Assembly (NCBI RefSeq): GCF_014268455.2
Contig: NZ_CP077085.1
Location: forward strand, 2,046,001 to 2,110,000
Reading direction: 5' to 3'
DNA: 64,000 nt
From: Pseudomonas shahriarae
GTDB taxonomy: Bacteria > Pseudomonadota > Gammaproteobacteria > Pseudomonadales > Pseudomonadaceae
The position numbers and the translations under genes are program-made. The notes under the pieces were generated by a model, which was not told where the DNA came from, did not search any database, and was given only the letters and a program-made list of their open reading frames with translations. Positions 48,382-57,422 of the stretch are shown piece by piece. Position 1 is the first letter of the stretch, and the number at the start of each line of letters is the position of its first letter.

Positions 48382-51369
48382 ATGGCTTCGACACTCGGAA
48401 CGCTGACGCTCGACCTTATAGCCAGGATTGGTGGCTTTACCGGGCCATTGGACAAAGCCGAGGCAGCGGCGCGCAAATCGGGCAAGGCTATTGCGGATTC
48501 GGCTGATGTCGCCGCACTTGCCTGGGAGGCTCTGGGACAAGTAGCGGCCGGTGCGCTTGCCGGTCTCTCAGTGGGCGCGATTTTCACAGCCTTCATCGCC
48601 GAGACGCAGGCTGCAGAGAAAGAGCAGGCGCAACTTGCAGCTGTACTTCGCTCTACCGGCGAGGCCGCGGGGTTTAGTCGTGACCAGTTAAACAACATGG
48701 CTGACGCCATGGAAAAGGCAACAACCTTCTCAGGTGGAGACATCAATCAAGCGCAGACAGCGCTTCTTGCCTTCACCGGCGTAGTTGGCGATCAGTTTCC
48801 TAGGGCTCTGCAGGCGGCAGCTGATATGGCCGCTCGCACAGGGGTGACCGTACAGCAGGCAGCAGAGACCATAGGTCGCGCACTTGATGTGCCTTCGAAA
48901 GGCCTGACTTCTCTGAGTAAGCAGGGTTTTAGGTTTACTGAAGAGCAAAAGAGGCTGGCCGAGTCGTTCGAATCTACTGGGGATGTCGCCAGCGCTCAGG
49001 GCATCATCCTCAAATCCCTCGAGGAATCTTATGGAGGTGCCGCTGCCGCCGCACGCGATACTTTCGGTGGTGCGTTGGATGGGTTGCGAAATGCTGTCTC
49101 AGGACTCCTGACGGGGGAAGGAAGTCTGGATTCAGCAAAAGCTGCGATCGAGGGTCTGACCACGGTGCTTTCTGATCCCAAGGCTAAGACGGCCCTGAAC
49201 CTCACGGCGCAGGCTGCCTCTGCATTGGCGGTTATTCTGGTCACTCGTCTTGCCGCGGGCGCCATAGCAACTTCAGCGGCATTTGTGGTCGGCCAGGTTG
49301 AGGCAGTGCGATATCAGCTGGCTCTGGCTCGCATGGCTGGTGTAGCGCCTGCTGCTACCGCAGGCATCGTCAGTGTTGGCGTTGCAGCCCGTGGCGCCTC
49401 TGCTGCTATGGCTCTCCTTGGCGGGCCTGCGGGAGTGGTGCTGCTCGCGGCAAGCGCTCTCGCGTATTTCGCTTTAAGTGGCAATGACGCCGATGAGTCG
49501 GCATCCACCTTGTCTAGCAAGGTGGATTTGCTAAGTCAGTCGTTTGAGGGCTTCACCAAGAACCAGGCGGCCGCGGCGCTGCAGGACATCAACAAGGATC
49601 TTCTGGATGCGCAGCTGCGTGCCATTGACGCAGAAAGCGCCGTTAGCCAGTACCAGCGCCTGCTGCGCGATCACCCAAATGATTCGCGGCAGCGTGAATG
49701 GAATGAGTCACTGATTGCTGCCCAGGGAGAGCTCGATACAGCACGCCAAAAAGTTGAAGCCTTTGGCGACCAGATCAATATCCTGAATGGGATTCTGTCT
49801 GCTGCCCCTGTGATTGAGCAGTCAAAGGCCTATCGCGATCTTGCCAAGACACTGGACGAGCAGATATTACTGGCAGGAAAGAAGACGAACGCCGACAAAC
49901 TCTCTGCACGTATTGGTGCCGGATTGGTGACGGGGCTCAAGGAGGGGGAGGGCGAGCTTCTTATAGCCAAGGCAAAAACCTTGGATGCCAGCGAGGCTGC
50001 GGAAGCGGCCGAGAAGAAGAGAGCCGAGTCGGCCAAGAGCGCAGCTAAGGCCGCCGTCAATGCCGAGACCGCCACACGTAAGCGCGGAGAAGATGCCGTC
50101 ACCGACTACCAGCGCCAGATCGCGCTTATCAATACCAGTGCTGATGCCAGGAAAAAAGCGACTGAAGCTTCCAAGCTCCAGTTCGAGATCGAGTCCGGCA
50201 AGCTGGTGGGTATTAATGCCCAGCAGCAAGATCGCCTAAAGAGCCTGGCGGCCGAGCTAGATAGTCTTCAGAAGCTTAAGCAGGCCAACGAAGATGCAGC
50301 TAAGGCTCGCGCCTTTGGCGCAACCTTGACCGAAGGTAACCAGACCGCCCAAATGGGCTTCGAGATCGAGCTTTCAGGTGCAGGCAGTGGCGACAAGCTC
50401 AAGGAGCGATTGAAGGCTGATCTTGCTATTCAGCAGGACTTCAATAAGCAGCTCGCCGACCTGCAGAAACAATACAACGGTGGCGACATAAGCGAAGAGC
50501 TCTACAGTCAGGAGACTGAGCTATTGCGTGAGGCCTTGGCCCAGCGCATGGAAATCCAACAGGACTATTACGCGCAACAGGACGAGGCTCAAAACAACTG
50601 GCTTGATGGCGTATCGTCGGCCTGGGAGAACTACCGCGATACCGCTATGGATTACCAGCAGCAAGCGGCGGACTTCACGGCCAGCACCTTGGATACGCTG
50701 ACGGGAGCCGTTGGGGACGGTATCGCCTCAATGATTCTGGAGTCGGAGAGCCTAGGCGATGCGTTCGTTCACGTGGCCGCGACCATGGCTAAGAGCATCA
50801 TCAATGCCCTGGCGCAAATGGCGGCACAGTGGCTAGTGTACCAAGCTGTGCAGCTCATTGCCGGCAAGGCCACACAGGCGAGCGCCGCGACTGCGCTCAT
50901 TGCAAACGCACAAGCTACATCCTTTCAGGCTCAGCTTGCAGCCTTTGCCAGTACTGCGGCGATTCCAATCGTAGGGCCTTTCCTTGCTCCTGGCGCTGCC
51001 GCCGCGGCTGCCGGCATCACTGCACCGATGGTGGCGGGCGTTGCTGCTTCAGCGCTGGCGGGCATGGCTCACGATGGTATCGACTCGGTTCCTCAGGACG
51101 GAACCTGGCTGCTGCAGAAAGGTGAGCGGGTTACCACCGCCGAGACGAGTGCGAAGCTTGATCGAACCTTGAGCCAGGTTCAGTCGAACCAAAATCAGCA
51201 AGGCCAGAAGGCTCCGGTTGTGAACCTCTATGAGGACGCATCAAGGGCTGGACAGTCTCGACAAAACTCCGATGGCAGCATTGATGTGTGGGTGTCTAAC
51301 GTACTCAGTGACGGCTCTGCTCATCAGGCCCTGCAGGCGAAATATGGACTTCAGGCGGTAGGCCAATGA
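48382..51369 (+). CDS. Tail tape-measure protein
   Basis: The 995-residue protein is the longest product in the window, as expected. N-terminal LGTLTLDLIARIGGFTGPLDKAE and SFESTGDVASAQGIILKSLEESYGG segments match phage TMPs. There are long helical stretches, hydrophobic segments near 275-365, and a C-terminal Gly/Ala-rich region with GIDSVPQDGTWLLQKGERV. It sets tail length and probably travels with DNA into the host. Confidence 0.95.
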   Translation: MASTLGTLTLDLIARIGGFTGPLDKAEAAARKSGKAIADSADVAALAWEALGQVAAGALAGLSVGAIFTAFIAETQAAEKEQAQLAAVLRSTGEAAGFSRDQLNNMADAMEKATTFSGGDINQAQTALLAFTGVVGDQFPRALQAAADMAARTGVTVQQAAETIGRALDVPSKGLTSLSKQGFRFTEEQKRLAESFESTGDVASAQGIILKSLEESYGGAAAAARDTFGGALDGLRNAVSGLLTGEGSLDSAKAAIEGLTTVLSDPKAKTALNLTAQAASALAVILVTRLAAGAIATSAAFVVGQVEAVRYQLALARMAGVAPAATAGIVSVGVAARGASAAMALLGGPAGVVLLAASALAYFALSGNDADESASTLSSKVDLLSQSFEGFTKNQAAAALQDINKDLLDAQLRAIDAESAVSQYQRLLRDHPNDSRQREWNESLIAAQGELDTARQKVEAFGDQINILNGILSAAPVIEQSKAYRDLAKTLDEQILLAGKKTNADKLSARIGAGLVTGLKEGEGELLIAKAKTLDASEAAEAAEKKRAESAKSAAKAAVNAETATRKRGEDAVTDYQRQIALINTSADARKKATEASKLQFEIESGKLVGINAQQQDRLKSLAAELDSLQKLKQANEDAAKARAFGATLTEGNQTAQMGFEIELSGAGSGDKLKERLKADLAIQQDFNKQLADLQKQYNGGDISEELYSQETELLREALAQRMEIQQDYYAQQDEAQNNWLDGVSSAWENYRDTAMDYQQQAADFTASTLDTLTGAVGDGIASMILESESLGDAFVHVAATMAKSIINALAQMAAQWLVYQAVQLIAGKATQASAATALIANAQATSFQAQLAAFASTAAIPIVGPFLAPGAAAAAAGITAPMVAGVAASALAGMAHDGIDSVPQDGTWLLQKGERVTTAETSAKLDRTLSQVQSNQNQQGQKAPVVNLYEDASRAGQSRQNSDGSIDVWVSNVLSDGSAHQALQAKYGLQAVGQ

Positions 51370-51815
51370 ATGAATACCCAAATGGCTTGCCCTGTGCTTT
51401 GCGTGAGGGTTACGCCTTCGAGCCAATAAACAATATAGCCAGAACCCCCATGGAGAGCGGGCGCGCTCGACAGCGGATCATATTCGACTCTGTGCCAACT
51501 TTCGTACCCTTAGCCTGGATCTGCTCAGAACGTCAGGCTTTGCTGTTTGAAGCTTGGGCTTCTCAAGTGGCCAGGGCAGGGTGGTTCCTAATTCCCCTGA
51601 AGATTCCGGGCGGCATACGCAAGGTTGAGGTTCGATTCACTGAATCACCTGCTGGGCCAGAGCTTGTCGGCGTTAGTCACTGGAAATTTACCGCCCGATG
51701 CGAGCTACGTGAGCGCCCACTTCTAGAGCCTGGCTGGGCTGAGCTCATGCCGGAATGGATCCTGATGATGAATATCGTAGACCTAGCAATCAACAGGGAG
51801 TGGCCAGAGGCATGA
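51366..51815 (+). CDS. Minor tail protein, lambda M position
   Basis: The 149-residue beta-rich protein (YPNGLPCALREGYAFEPINNIARTPMESGRARQR) comes right after the tape measure and overlaps it by 4 bp. It belongs to the distal tail/baseplate set. The exact counterpart in lambda is inferred by order. Confidence 0.8.
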   Translation: MNEYPNGLPCALREGYAFEPINNIARTPMESGRARQRIIFDSVPTFVPLAWICSERQALLFEAWASQVARAGWFLIPLKIPGGIRKVEVRFTESPAGPELVGVSHWKFTARCELRERPLLEPGWAELMPEWILMMNIVDLAINREWPEA

Positions 51816-52315
51816 TAGAGCCGACCATTCTCAATCTAATCTACCGGGAGGCGTTGGCTTCTGGTGGCAACGAAGTCTTTGTCCGAACCCTTGAGCTGAC
51901 TTGTTCGGCGTGGGATCCAGTGCTGATATGCAATGGCTTCAAGGATCGAATCTGCGGCAGCGAGGATGGCCGTGTGCTCAGCTTCACTGCAGCAAACATC
52001 GGTATCGCGCTCCCGCAGAAGAATAACAAGGGCAACCAGGCTCTTGCGTTCGGCGTGGATAACACGACAGGAGAGGTTCGCCACAAGGCGGATCAGGCGT
52101 TAGAGGCGAATGCCCGTATCACCGCCACTTACCGCGTTTATCTAGCAAGCGACCTCTCAGCGCCATGCGAGCGACCCTACAGAATGACCGTTCAAAGCGA
52201 TTCGTTCGAAAGTAATAACGCGAATCTGCCGTGTGGGTTCTTCGACCTGATCGGTACTGCCTGGCCTCGCGCCCTTTACAACACCAGTAAGTTCCCTTGC
52301 CTCAAATACCTCTAA
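51812..52315 (+). CDS. Minor tail protein, DUF1833/lambda L-like
   Basis: The 167-residue protein (MIEPTILNLIYREALASGGNEVFVRTLELTCSAWDPVLICNGF) has the DUF1833 pattern and ends CGFFDLIGTAWPRALYNTSKFPCLKYL, with several conserved Cys residues. The ATG at 51812 overlaps the previous stop. Confidence 0.82.
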   Translation: MIEPTILNLIYREALASGGNEVFVRTLELTCSAWDPVLICNGFKDRICGSEDGRVLSFTAANIGIALPQKNNKGNQALAFGVDNTTGEVRHKADQALEANARITATYRVYLASDLSAPCERPYRMTVQSDSFESNNANLPCGFFDLIGTAWPRALYNTSKFPCLKYL

Positions 52316-52325
52316 AGGCCTCCCT

Positions 52326-52721
52326 ATGGAATGGATAAATTCGTACCTGTCTTGCAGGTATGAGGATGGCGCGCGCGGGCCTGAAAAGTTCGATTGTTGG
52401 GGTCTGGTTAGGGATGCACGCCACCGGCACCAGGGCATGCGCCTCCTGCCTAGCTGGGGCCATGTGCGCAACACCGAGCCTAAGGAGTTCACCCGGGCTT
52501 ACCGCAATGAGGCTGAGCACATGGAGGTTTGCCAGCCTGAGCCGGGCTCTATTGCCGCCGTCATGCGCGGGCAGATCTGCATCCATGTCGCGCTTGTTGT
52601 CGATGCCGGAGACCGCCTGAAGGTCTTGGAGATCAACCCTACGCGCGGCGCCAGATGCCTTCCGCTGAGTCAGTGGGCGCGCGACCACAACACCGTCATT
52701 TATTACCGGGACAAACAATGA
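52326..52721 (+). CDS. NlpC/P60-type tail peptidase, lambda K-like
   Basis: The 131-residue protein has catalytic Cys in KFDCWGLVRDARH (near residue 23) and His in QICIHVALVVDAGD (near residue 90). This matches tail-associated NlpC/P60 endopeptidases that help the tail pass the cell wall. It overlaps the J gene by 4 bp. Confidence 0.86.
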   Translation: MEWINSYLSCRYEDGARGPEKFDCWGLVRDARHRHQGMRLLPSWGHVRNTEPKEFTRAYRNEAEHMEVCQPEPGSIAAVMRGQICIHVALVVDAGDRLKVLEINPTRGARCLPLSQWARDHNTVIYYRDKQ

Positions 52722-55426
52722 TCTCAATCTATCCAAACAAGATCGTTCCGTTCCCGGCCGACACGCGCGAGGTATCGCAACGCCAGAGCTTGCTTTCGTG
52801 GTTTCACGCAGACGGCATGCCTGAGTCGGTTGAACCTGCGGCGCTGCCAGTCAGCGTTTTCATCAATGGTGAGCGCGCGCTGCCAACCCAGTGGGCAACT
52901 ATCGAGTTTGGCCCAGAGGACCGCGTCGAGATCTATCGCGAACCAAAAGGCACTGATCCGTTCTCTATCACCCTGGCACTGGTGTTCGGAGCCAAGGCCG
53001 TGATGAGCGCGCTGATGCCAAAAATGCCTTCGCTCAACAACGGCGGCGGCACGAAACGCGGCAATGATCTTGGGTTGGCCACGGTAAAGGGCAACCAGGT
53101 AAAGCTGAACTCAGTAATCCGTGAGATCGCCGGCAGGCAGCGCCCATACCCCGACTACGCCATTCCCCCTAACCGCTACTTTAAGGATGCGGCTTCGCAG
53201 TGGATTGAAATGCTGCTGTGCGTTGGGCGTGGCAAATACCAGATCCCGCTGGGGAGCATCACAATCGGCGATACGCCGGTAATCTCCTTGGGCGCTGATG
53301 CCGAAATACATATCTACGGCCCCGGCGCCGACCTGACAAATGAGGAAGCGGCCAAGTGGTGGCATTCGGCGCCAGAAGTTGGGGCTACCTCTACCGGCAC
53401 GGCAGGCATTGAGCTGCGTTCGACCTACGCCGTAGCGCCAGTCCCAGTGGCTCAGTCCTATCAGTTTGCTGCGGACACCATCACGATCCCCACCGGCGCT
53501 GGTGAGTTCCCGGTCGGCTGGGCGGCTGGAATGCTTGTTCGGGTAGAAGTTGGCTATCCGTACACCGTCGTCGATGGCGGCCCAGATCGGGACATCATCA
53601 AGGGTGATCTTGACCAGGTAGCACCGTTTGTTGGGATGGAGATTGAAATCGCTGGCGCAAACGCAGGGAACTACGTTGTTCACTCGTATACGCCAGGGGT
53701 TGGTGGTGCTCTCGACGAAATGACCCTCAACTGGGCGGACGGCGGTGCAGCTGTAGGCCTGCAGGTCGGCGACTTGTCGATGAGCATCGGTTATCGAGGA
53801 CTTCGCTACAGAATCACGTCTGCCAGCACATCATCCATTACTGTCGAACGCCTGAATGGGTCTGGCGAAGATGATGAGCTTTGGCCGGGTTTTGATGCTC
53901 TATCCACAACGCTGGCAACGCTAAGGCTTGATGGATCGACACAGGAAGGTGATTGGGCTGGGCCTTTTCCAGTCTGCCCTGACGGGGCGGTGACCACTAC
54001 CGTGGCCTGGGATGTATTTTTTCCTCAGGGGTTGGCGATTGTCGACTCCAAGGGATGGGTTGGCGTGAATAGCGTTGAGGTTGAGCTTCAGTACCGTGAT
54101 ATCACGACCGCAGGTGCGTGGACCTCCTTTTCCAAGGCTTACTACGGGTCGACACTTGATCAGCACGGCTATACGGAAAAGCTGACTATCCCGGTGGCGA
54201 TGCGCCCAGAGGTCAGAATGCGCCGTATCGGGGCCAAGTCTACAAGCACTCAGCATGCAGAGACCGTTCAGTGGTATGGACTGCGGGCGAATCTCGCAGC
54301 GCCTACCAGTTATGAAGGCGTCACCATGATTGCCTTGCGCGTGAAGGGTGGCAACCGCATCGCCTCCCAGTCGGAAAGCCAGGTGTCGTGTATTGCGACG
54401 AGGATTCTTCCTGTTCGCCGCGGAGGGGTGTGGGCGCCTGAGGAGCCTACACGCGATATATCGGCTTGGATTGGTCATGTTGCGCGCAGCGTAGGGTACT
54501 CGGTTGATGATGGTAACTCTGACATCGATCTTGCGGAGCTGGATCGTCTGCACGCCATATGGACGGCTCGGGGCGATTATTACGACCGATCAATAGACAC
54601 GCCGAGCACGGTCAAGGCCTGCATGATCGAGGCTCTGCAAGCTGGTTTTGCGGAGCTTACGATTGATCGAGGTCTGATCAGGCCGGTGCGGGATGAGCCG
54701 CGCGGAGCGGAGTTTGACCACATCTACAACCCTCAGGTCATGACCAAGCCACTGAAGCGTGAGGCCGAGCATGTGACGGCTGACGATTTCGACGGGATCG
54801 ACGTCGAATACCTGAGCAGCAATACCTGGCAGGTCGAAACGGTTGAATGTCGTCTTGGAGATGACCAGGGCTTGAGGACGGAGAAGGTTAGGTTAGAGGG
54901 CGTGGTCGACGAAACACGCGTTTGGCGCTGGGGGATGCGCCGCCGCCGCCAGCAGGTCTACCAGCGTAAACGCTACAGCTTCACGACGGAGCTGGACGCG
55001 CTCAATAGCGGATACCTGGACTATGCCCTGCTTGGAGATACAACCCCTGGATACGGGCAGAGCGCCATGCTCAAGGGATATGCGCTGATGGGTGATCAGC
55101 ACCTGCTGGTTTCGTCCGAACGATTCGATTGGTCTGCCGGCGGAGAGCACTGGATAGCACTGCGCCGCAGGGACGGCAGCGGCTCAGGACCATACATGGC
55201 GACCAGGATCGACGATTACCGCCTGACCATCCCTGATCTGGACTTCACGCCGATACTGGATAGCTCAATGGATGCGCCAGTCTTGCAGTTTGGCCCTAAA
55301 GCGAAGTTCTGCTATCCCGCACTCATAAAGGAAGTAAACCCAAGCGGAACGGTCAGCTGCAGCGTCACAGCAGTTAATTACGATGCTCGCGTCTATCTAG
55401 ACGACAACAACTTCCCGCCGGCGTAG
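52718..55426 (+). CDS. Tail tip/host specificity protein J-like
   Basis: The 902-residue protein has an N-terminal I-like region (IYPNKIVPFPADTREVSQRQSLLSWF, then a hydrophobic FSITLALVFGAKAVMSALM). The J domain family follows: KLNSVIREIAGRQRPYPDYAIPPNRYF, LGADAEIHIYGPGADLT, and long beta-rich FN3-like regions. The N-terminal part thus looks like a fusion of lambda I and J functions. It forms the central tail fibre hub. Confidence 0.92.
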   Translation: MISIYPNKIVPFPADTREVSQRQSLLSWFHADGMPESVEPAALPVSVFINGERALPTQWATIEFGPEDRVEIYREPKGTDPFSITLALVFGAKAVMSALMPKMPSLNNGGGTKRGNDLGLATVKGNQVKLNSVIREIAGRQRPYPDYAIPPNRYFKDAASQWIEMLLCVGRGKYQIPLGSITIGDTPVISLGADAEIHIYGPGADLTNEEAAKWWHSAPEVGATSTGTAGIELRSTYAVAPVPVAQSYQFAADTITIPTGAGEFPVGWAAGMLVRVEVGYPYTVVDGGPDRDIIKGDLDQVAPFVGMEIEIAGANAGNYVVHSYTPGVGGALDEMTLNWADGGAAVGLQVGDLSMSIGYRGLRYRITSASTSSITVERLNGSGEDDELWPGFDALSTTLATLRLDGSTQEGDWAGPFPVCPDGAVTTTVAWDVFFPQGLAIVDSKGWVGVNSVEVELQYRDITTAGAWTSFSKAYYGSTLDQHGYTEKLTIPVAMRPEVRMRRIGAKSTSTQHAETVQWYGLRANLAAPTSYEGVTMIALRVKGGNRIASQSESQVSCIATRILPVRRGGVWAPEEPTRDISAWIGHVARSVGYSVDDGNSDIDLAELDRLHAIWTARGDYYDRSIDTPSTVKACMIEALQAGFAELTIDRGLIRPVRDEPRGAEFDHIYNPQVMTKPLKREAEHVTADDFDGIDVEYLSSNTWQVETVECRLGDDQGLRTEKVRLEGVVDETRVWRWGMRRRRQQVYQRKRYSFTTELDALNSGYLDYALLGDTTPGYGQSAMLKGYALMGDQHLLVSSERFDWSAGGEHWIALRRRDGSGSGPYMATRIDDYRLTIPDLDFTPILDSSMDAPVLQFGPKAKFCYPALIKEVNPSGTVSCSVTAVNYDARVYLDDNNFPPA

Positions 55427-55441
55427 CCGGACACCTTGCGC

Positions 55442-55468
55442 AAGCCCGCCACTGAGCGGGCTTTTTTT
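55442..55468 (+). terminator. Hairpin-T-tract at the J/tailspike junction
   Basis: AGCCCGC/GCGGGCT stem with CACTGA loop, then T7 and CTGGAGAAAAC as the next ribosome site. Confidence 0.82.
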
Positions 55469-55482
55469 CGTCTGGAGAAAAC

Positions 55483-57381
55483 ATGCGATACAACACGGGT
55501 AACCCAGTTGAGCCTGACGGTTCTAGCGATCCACGCGACCTTATCGATAACTCAAAAATTATGGACCTGCTTGAAAACGGGCCAGAGGAATCTTACCCTG
55601 ATCGGCTAAACGAGAGCAGAAGAAGTCGGCGCGGAATGGATAATGAATTTGATCGGTCACAGGACGACAAAGAGGCGAGGTTTCAGGCGTTTCTGCTTAG
55701 CTCTGGGTACCAGGATATTGGCATCTACGCTGCGGGCCTGGATATTTCAGCGAGAAACCAGATATTCCTCAAGGATGGGGAGTACTTCAGGGTGGCGGCG
55801 TCTACCGTTCTGCCTTACACCACAACAGGCTCATGGACTGGCGAGTCTGACAAGTTCGTGTCCATTGGTGACGCAGCGCTCAGGCAGGATCTCGCCGCGC
55901 CGGACGGATCAAAAGAAATTGGTTTTACTGGCAGGACTGTAGAGGACCGCCTTAAAGACATGCCGTCCGTCCTGAGCAGCCCTTACTCTGCTGCTGGTAA
56001 TGGCATCTCAGATGATACCGCTGCGTTTGCCAGCTTTGAATTGGCGCACTCGGGGAAAACCATTGATCTTGGCGGGAAGACCTATAGCGTGACGTCGATC
56101 CCAAAAGGCAATGCGTATGTGAATGGCCACTTCAAAATCGGCTCCTACAGCCGCGAGCCTTACCAGTCGGCATTCACCATTGCACCGACATTCAACACAT
56201 TCGGCGGTCAACTTCGCAAACTGAAGGAGGCGCTGTCCGACCCGCTGAATCAGCACGTTGGGATCGTATGTATTGGAGACTCAATTCCTTGGGGTAGCGG
56301 AACTGGGGAAGGGCCGAATCCAGACCCGCGAGATGGAACCCTCTCCGACCCAAGGGATGTTTTTTCAACGCCTTCGTTTATCAACGAGGTAAAGCGCTAT
56401 CTCGGTGAGAACTACGCGGGTGGTGCCACCCCCGTGTTGAGCAACTGGCCGGCAAGCCCTTCTGGTGAGTCTATTGCCTCTTTCACTGTAAGCAGGAAGC
56501 TTTACCCCGCAATGGGAGGGTTCACAACGACGCCAGTTGGCTCTGCACAGACTGCTACAGATGTCAGCTCACCGAATAGCGTCCTTCGGTTTCAGCGGCA
56601 GCTTGGAGATGGCGATTCGACAGGGGCATCGTACACCTCTCTAAAATTCATGTTTACAGGCTATGGGTTTACGGTCGCATACACGTCTTTAGCTTCTGAT
56701 GCGACATTCTACGAGCTGCGGATAGATGGCGTGCTGGTCGGAACCTACGATACTGCGCCCGGTGTGGATGGAGCCGTAGAGGGGTACGGAAATACCCGCC
56801 ACCACTCTTTTTCCTTTGTGCGGAACAAGGAAGTCGAGATTCGCACCTCTCGCGGCGGAAGGGCTGGGACCAGAAGGCTGCGGCTTGAAGCGATTCTGGT
56901 AGACAAGGTAATTCGCGTTTCTAACCAGGGCATTAACGGCTCTGATACGGTCAGATACAAAATGTACAACCTCGCCGGCAACACCAGCGGCGACGGTGTT
57001 GCATATGGGGCTGATGACAGCTTCGTATTCGTCCAGCTAGGAACCAATGATCGACTGTTCGAAGTGGGGCGTCCTAGGAGTGAAAACACCTTCGCACAGA
57101 CGCTTGGTGACATGCTTGCCGTAATTACCGGCGTAGACATCATCCTCATGGTTGCAAACCCTGTTGGAGAAGCGGCCGAGGTTGGTCGAGCATTTTCTAT
57201 GCAGAGATGCCGGGATGTTATCTACTCGAAGGCAAAGAGCCTGTCGCTTGATTTCATCGATAACTACACGGCCCTGAAGCATATTACGCCGAAATCGATA
57301 ACCTCTGATGAGGTTCACCCTAACCGGGTTGGGCACTCGCTCATCGCTCGAAATATTATTGGCGCTATCGAAGGGGCTTGA
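55483..57381 (+). CDS. Tailspike with SGNH esterase domain
   Basis: The 632-residue receptor-binding protein has an N-terminal virion anchor (residues 1-140, with PVEPDGSSDPRDL, DNEFDRSQDDKEARFQAFLLSSGYQDIGIYAAGL). A short pectate-lyase-like segment follows (AAGNGISDDTAAF near 170-182). The SGNH hydrolase domain has block I GDS at 265-267 (Ser267), GTND with Asn522, and DEVHP with Asp609 and His612. It probably removes O-acetyl groups from surface polysaccharide during adsorption. The reversed O-acyltransferase gene next door is its likely counterpart. Confidence 0.9.
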   Translation: MRYNTGNPVEPDGSSDPRDLIDNSKIMDLLENGPEESYPDRLNESRRSRRGMDNEFDRSQDDKEARFQAFLLSSGYQDIGIYAAGLDISARNQIFLKDGEYFRVAASTVLPYTTTGSWTGESDKFVSIGDAALRQDLAAPDGSKEIGFTGRTVEDRLKDMPSVLSSPYSAAGNGISDDTAAFASFELAHSGKTIDLGGKTYSVTSIPKGNAYVNGHFKIGSYSREPYQSAFTIAPTFNTFGGQLRKLKEALSDPLNQHVGIVCIGDSIPWGSGTGEGPNPDPRDGTLSDPRDVFSTPSFINEVKRYLGENYAGGATPVLSNWPASPSGESIASFTVSRKLYPAMGGFTTTPVGSAQTATDVSSPNSVLRFQRQLGDGDSTGASYTSLKFMFTGYGFTVAYTSLASDATFYELRIDGVLVGTYDTAPGVDGAVEGYGNTRHHSFSFVRNKEVEIRTSRGGRAGTRRLRLEAILVDKVIRVSNQGINGSDTVRYKMYNLAGNTSGDGVAYGADDSFVFVQLGTNDRLFEVGRPRSENTFAQTLGDMLAVITGVDIILMVANPVGEAAEVGRAFSMQRCRDVIYSKAKSLSLDFIDNYTALKHITPKSITSDEVHPNRVGHSLIARNIIGAIEGA

Positions 57382-57387
57382 GGATAT

Positions 57388-57416
57388 AGCTCCAGGTAGG
57401 CTAGCTACCTGGAGCT
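57388..57416. terminator. Bidirectional terminator hairpin between convergent genes
   Basis: AGCTCCAGGTAG and CTACCTGGAGCT are a perfect 12-bp stem with a 5-nt loop. It separates the tailspike (+) from the acyltransferase (-), both ending here. Confidence 0.82.
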
Positions 57417-57422
57417 TGATGC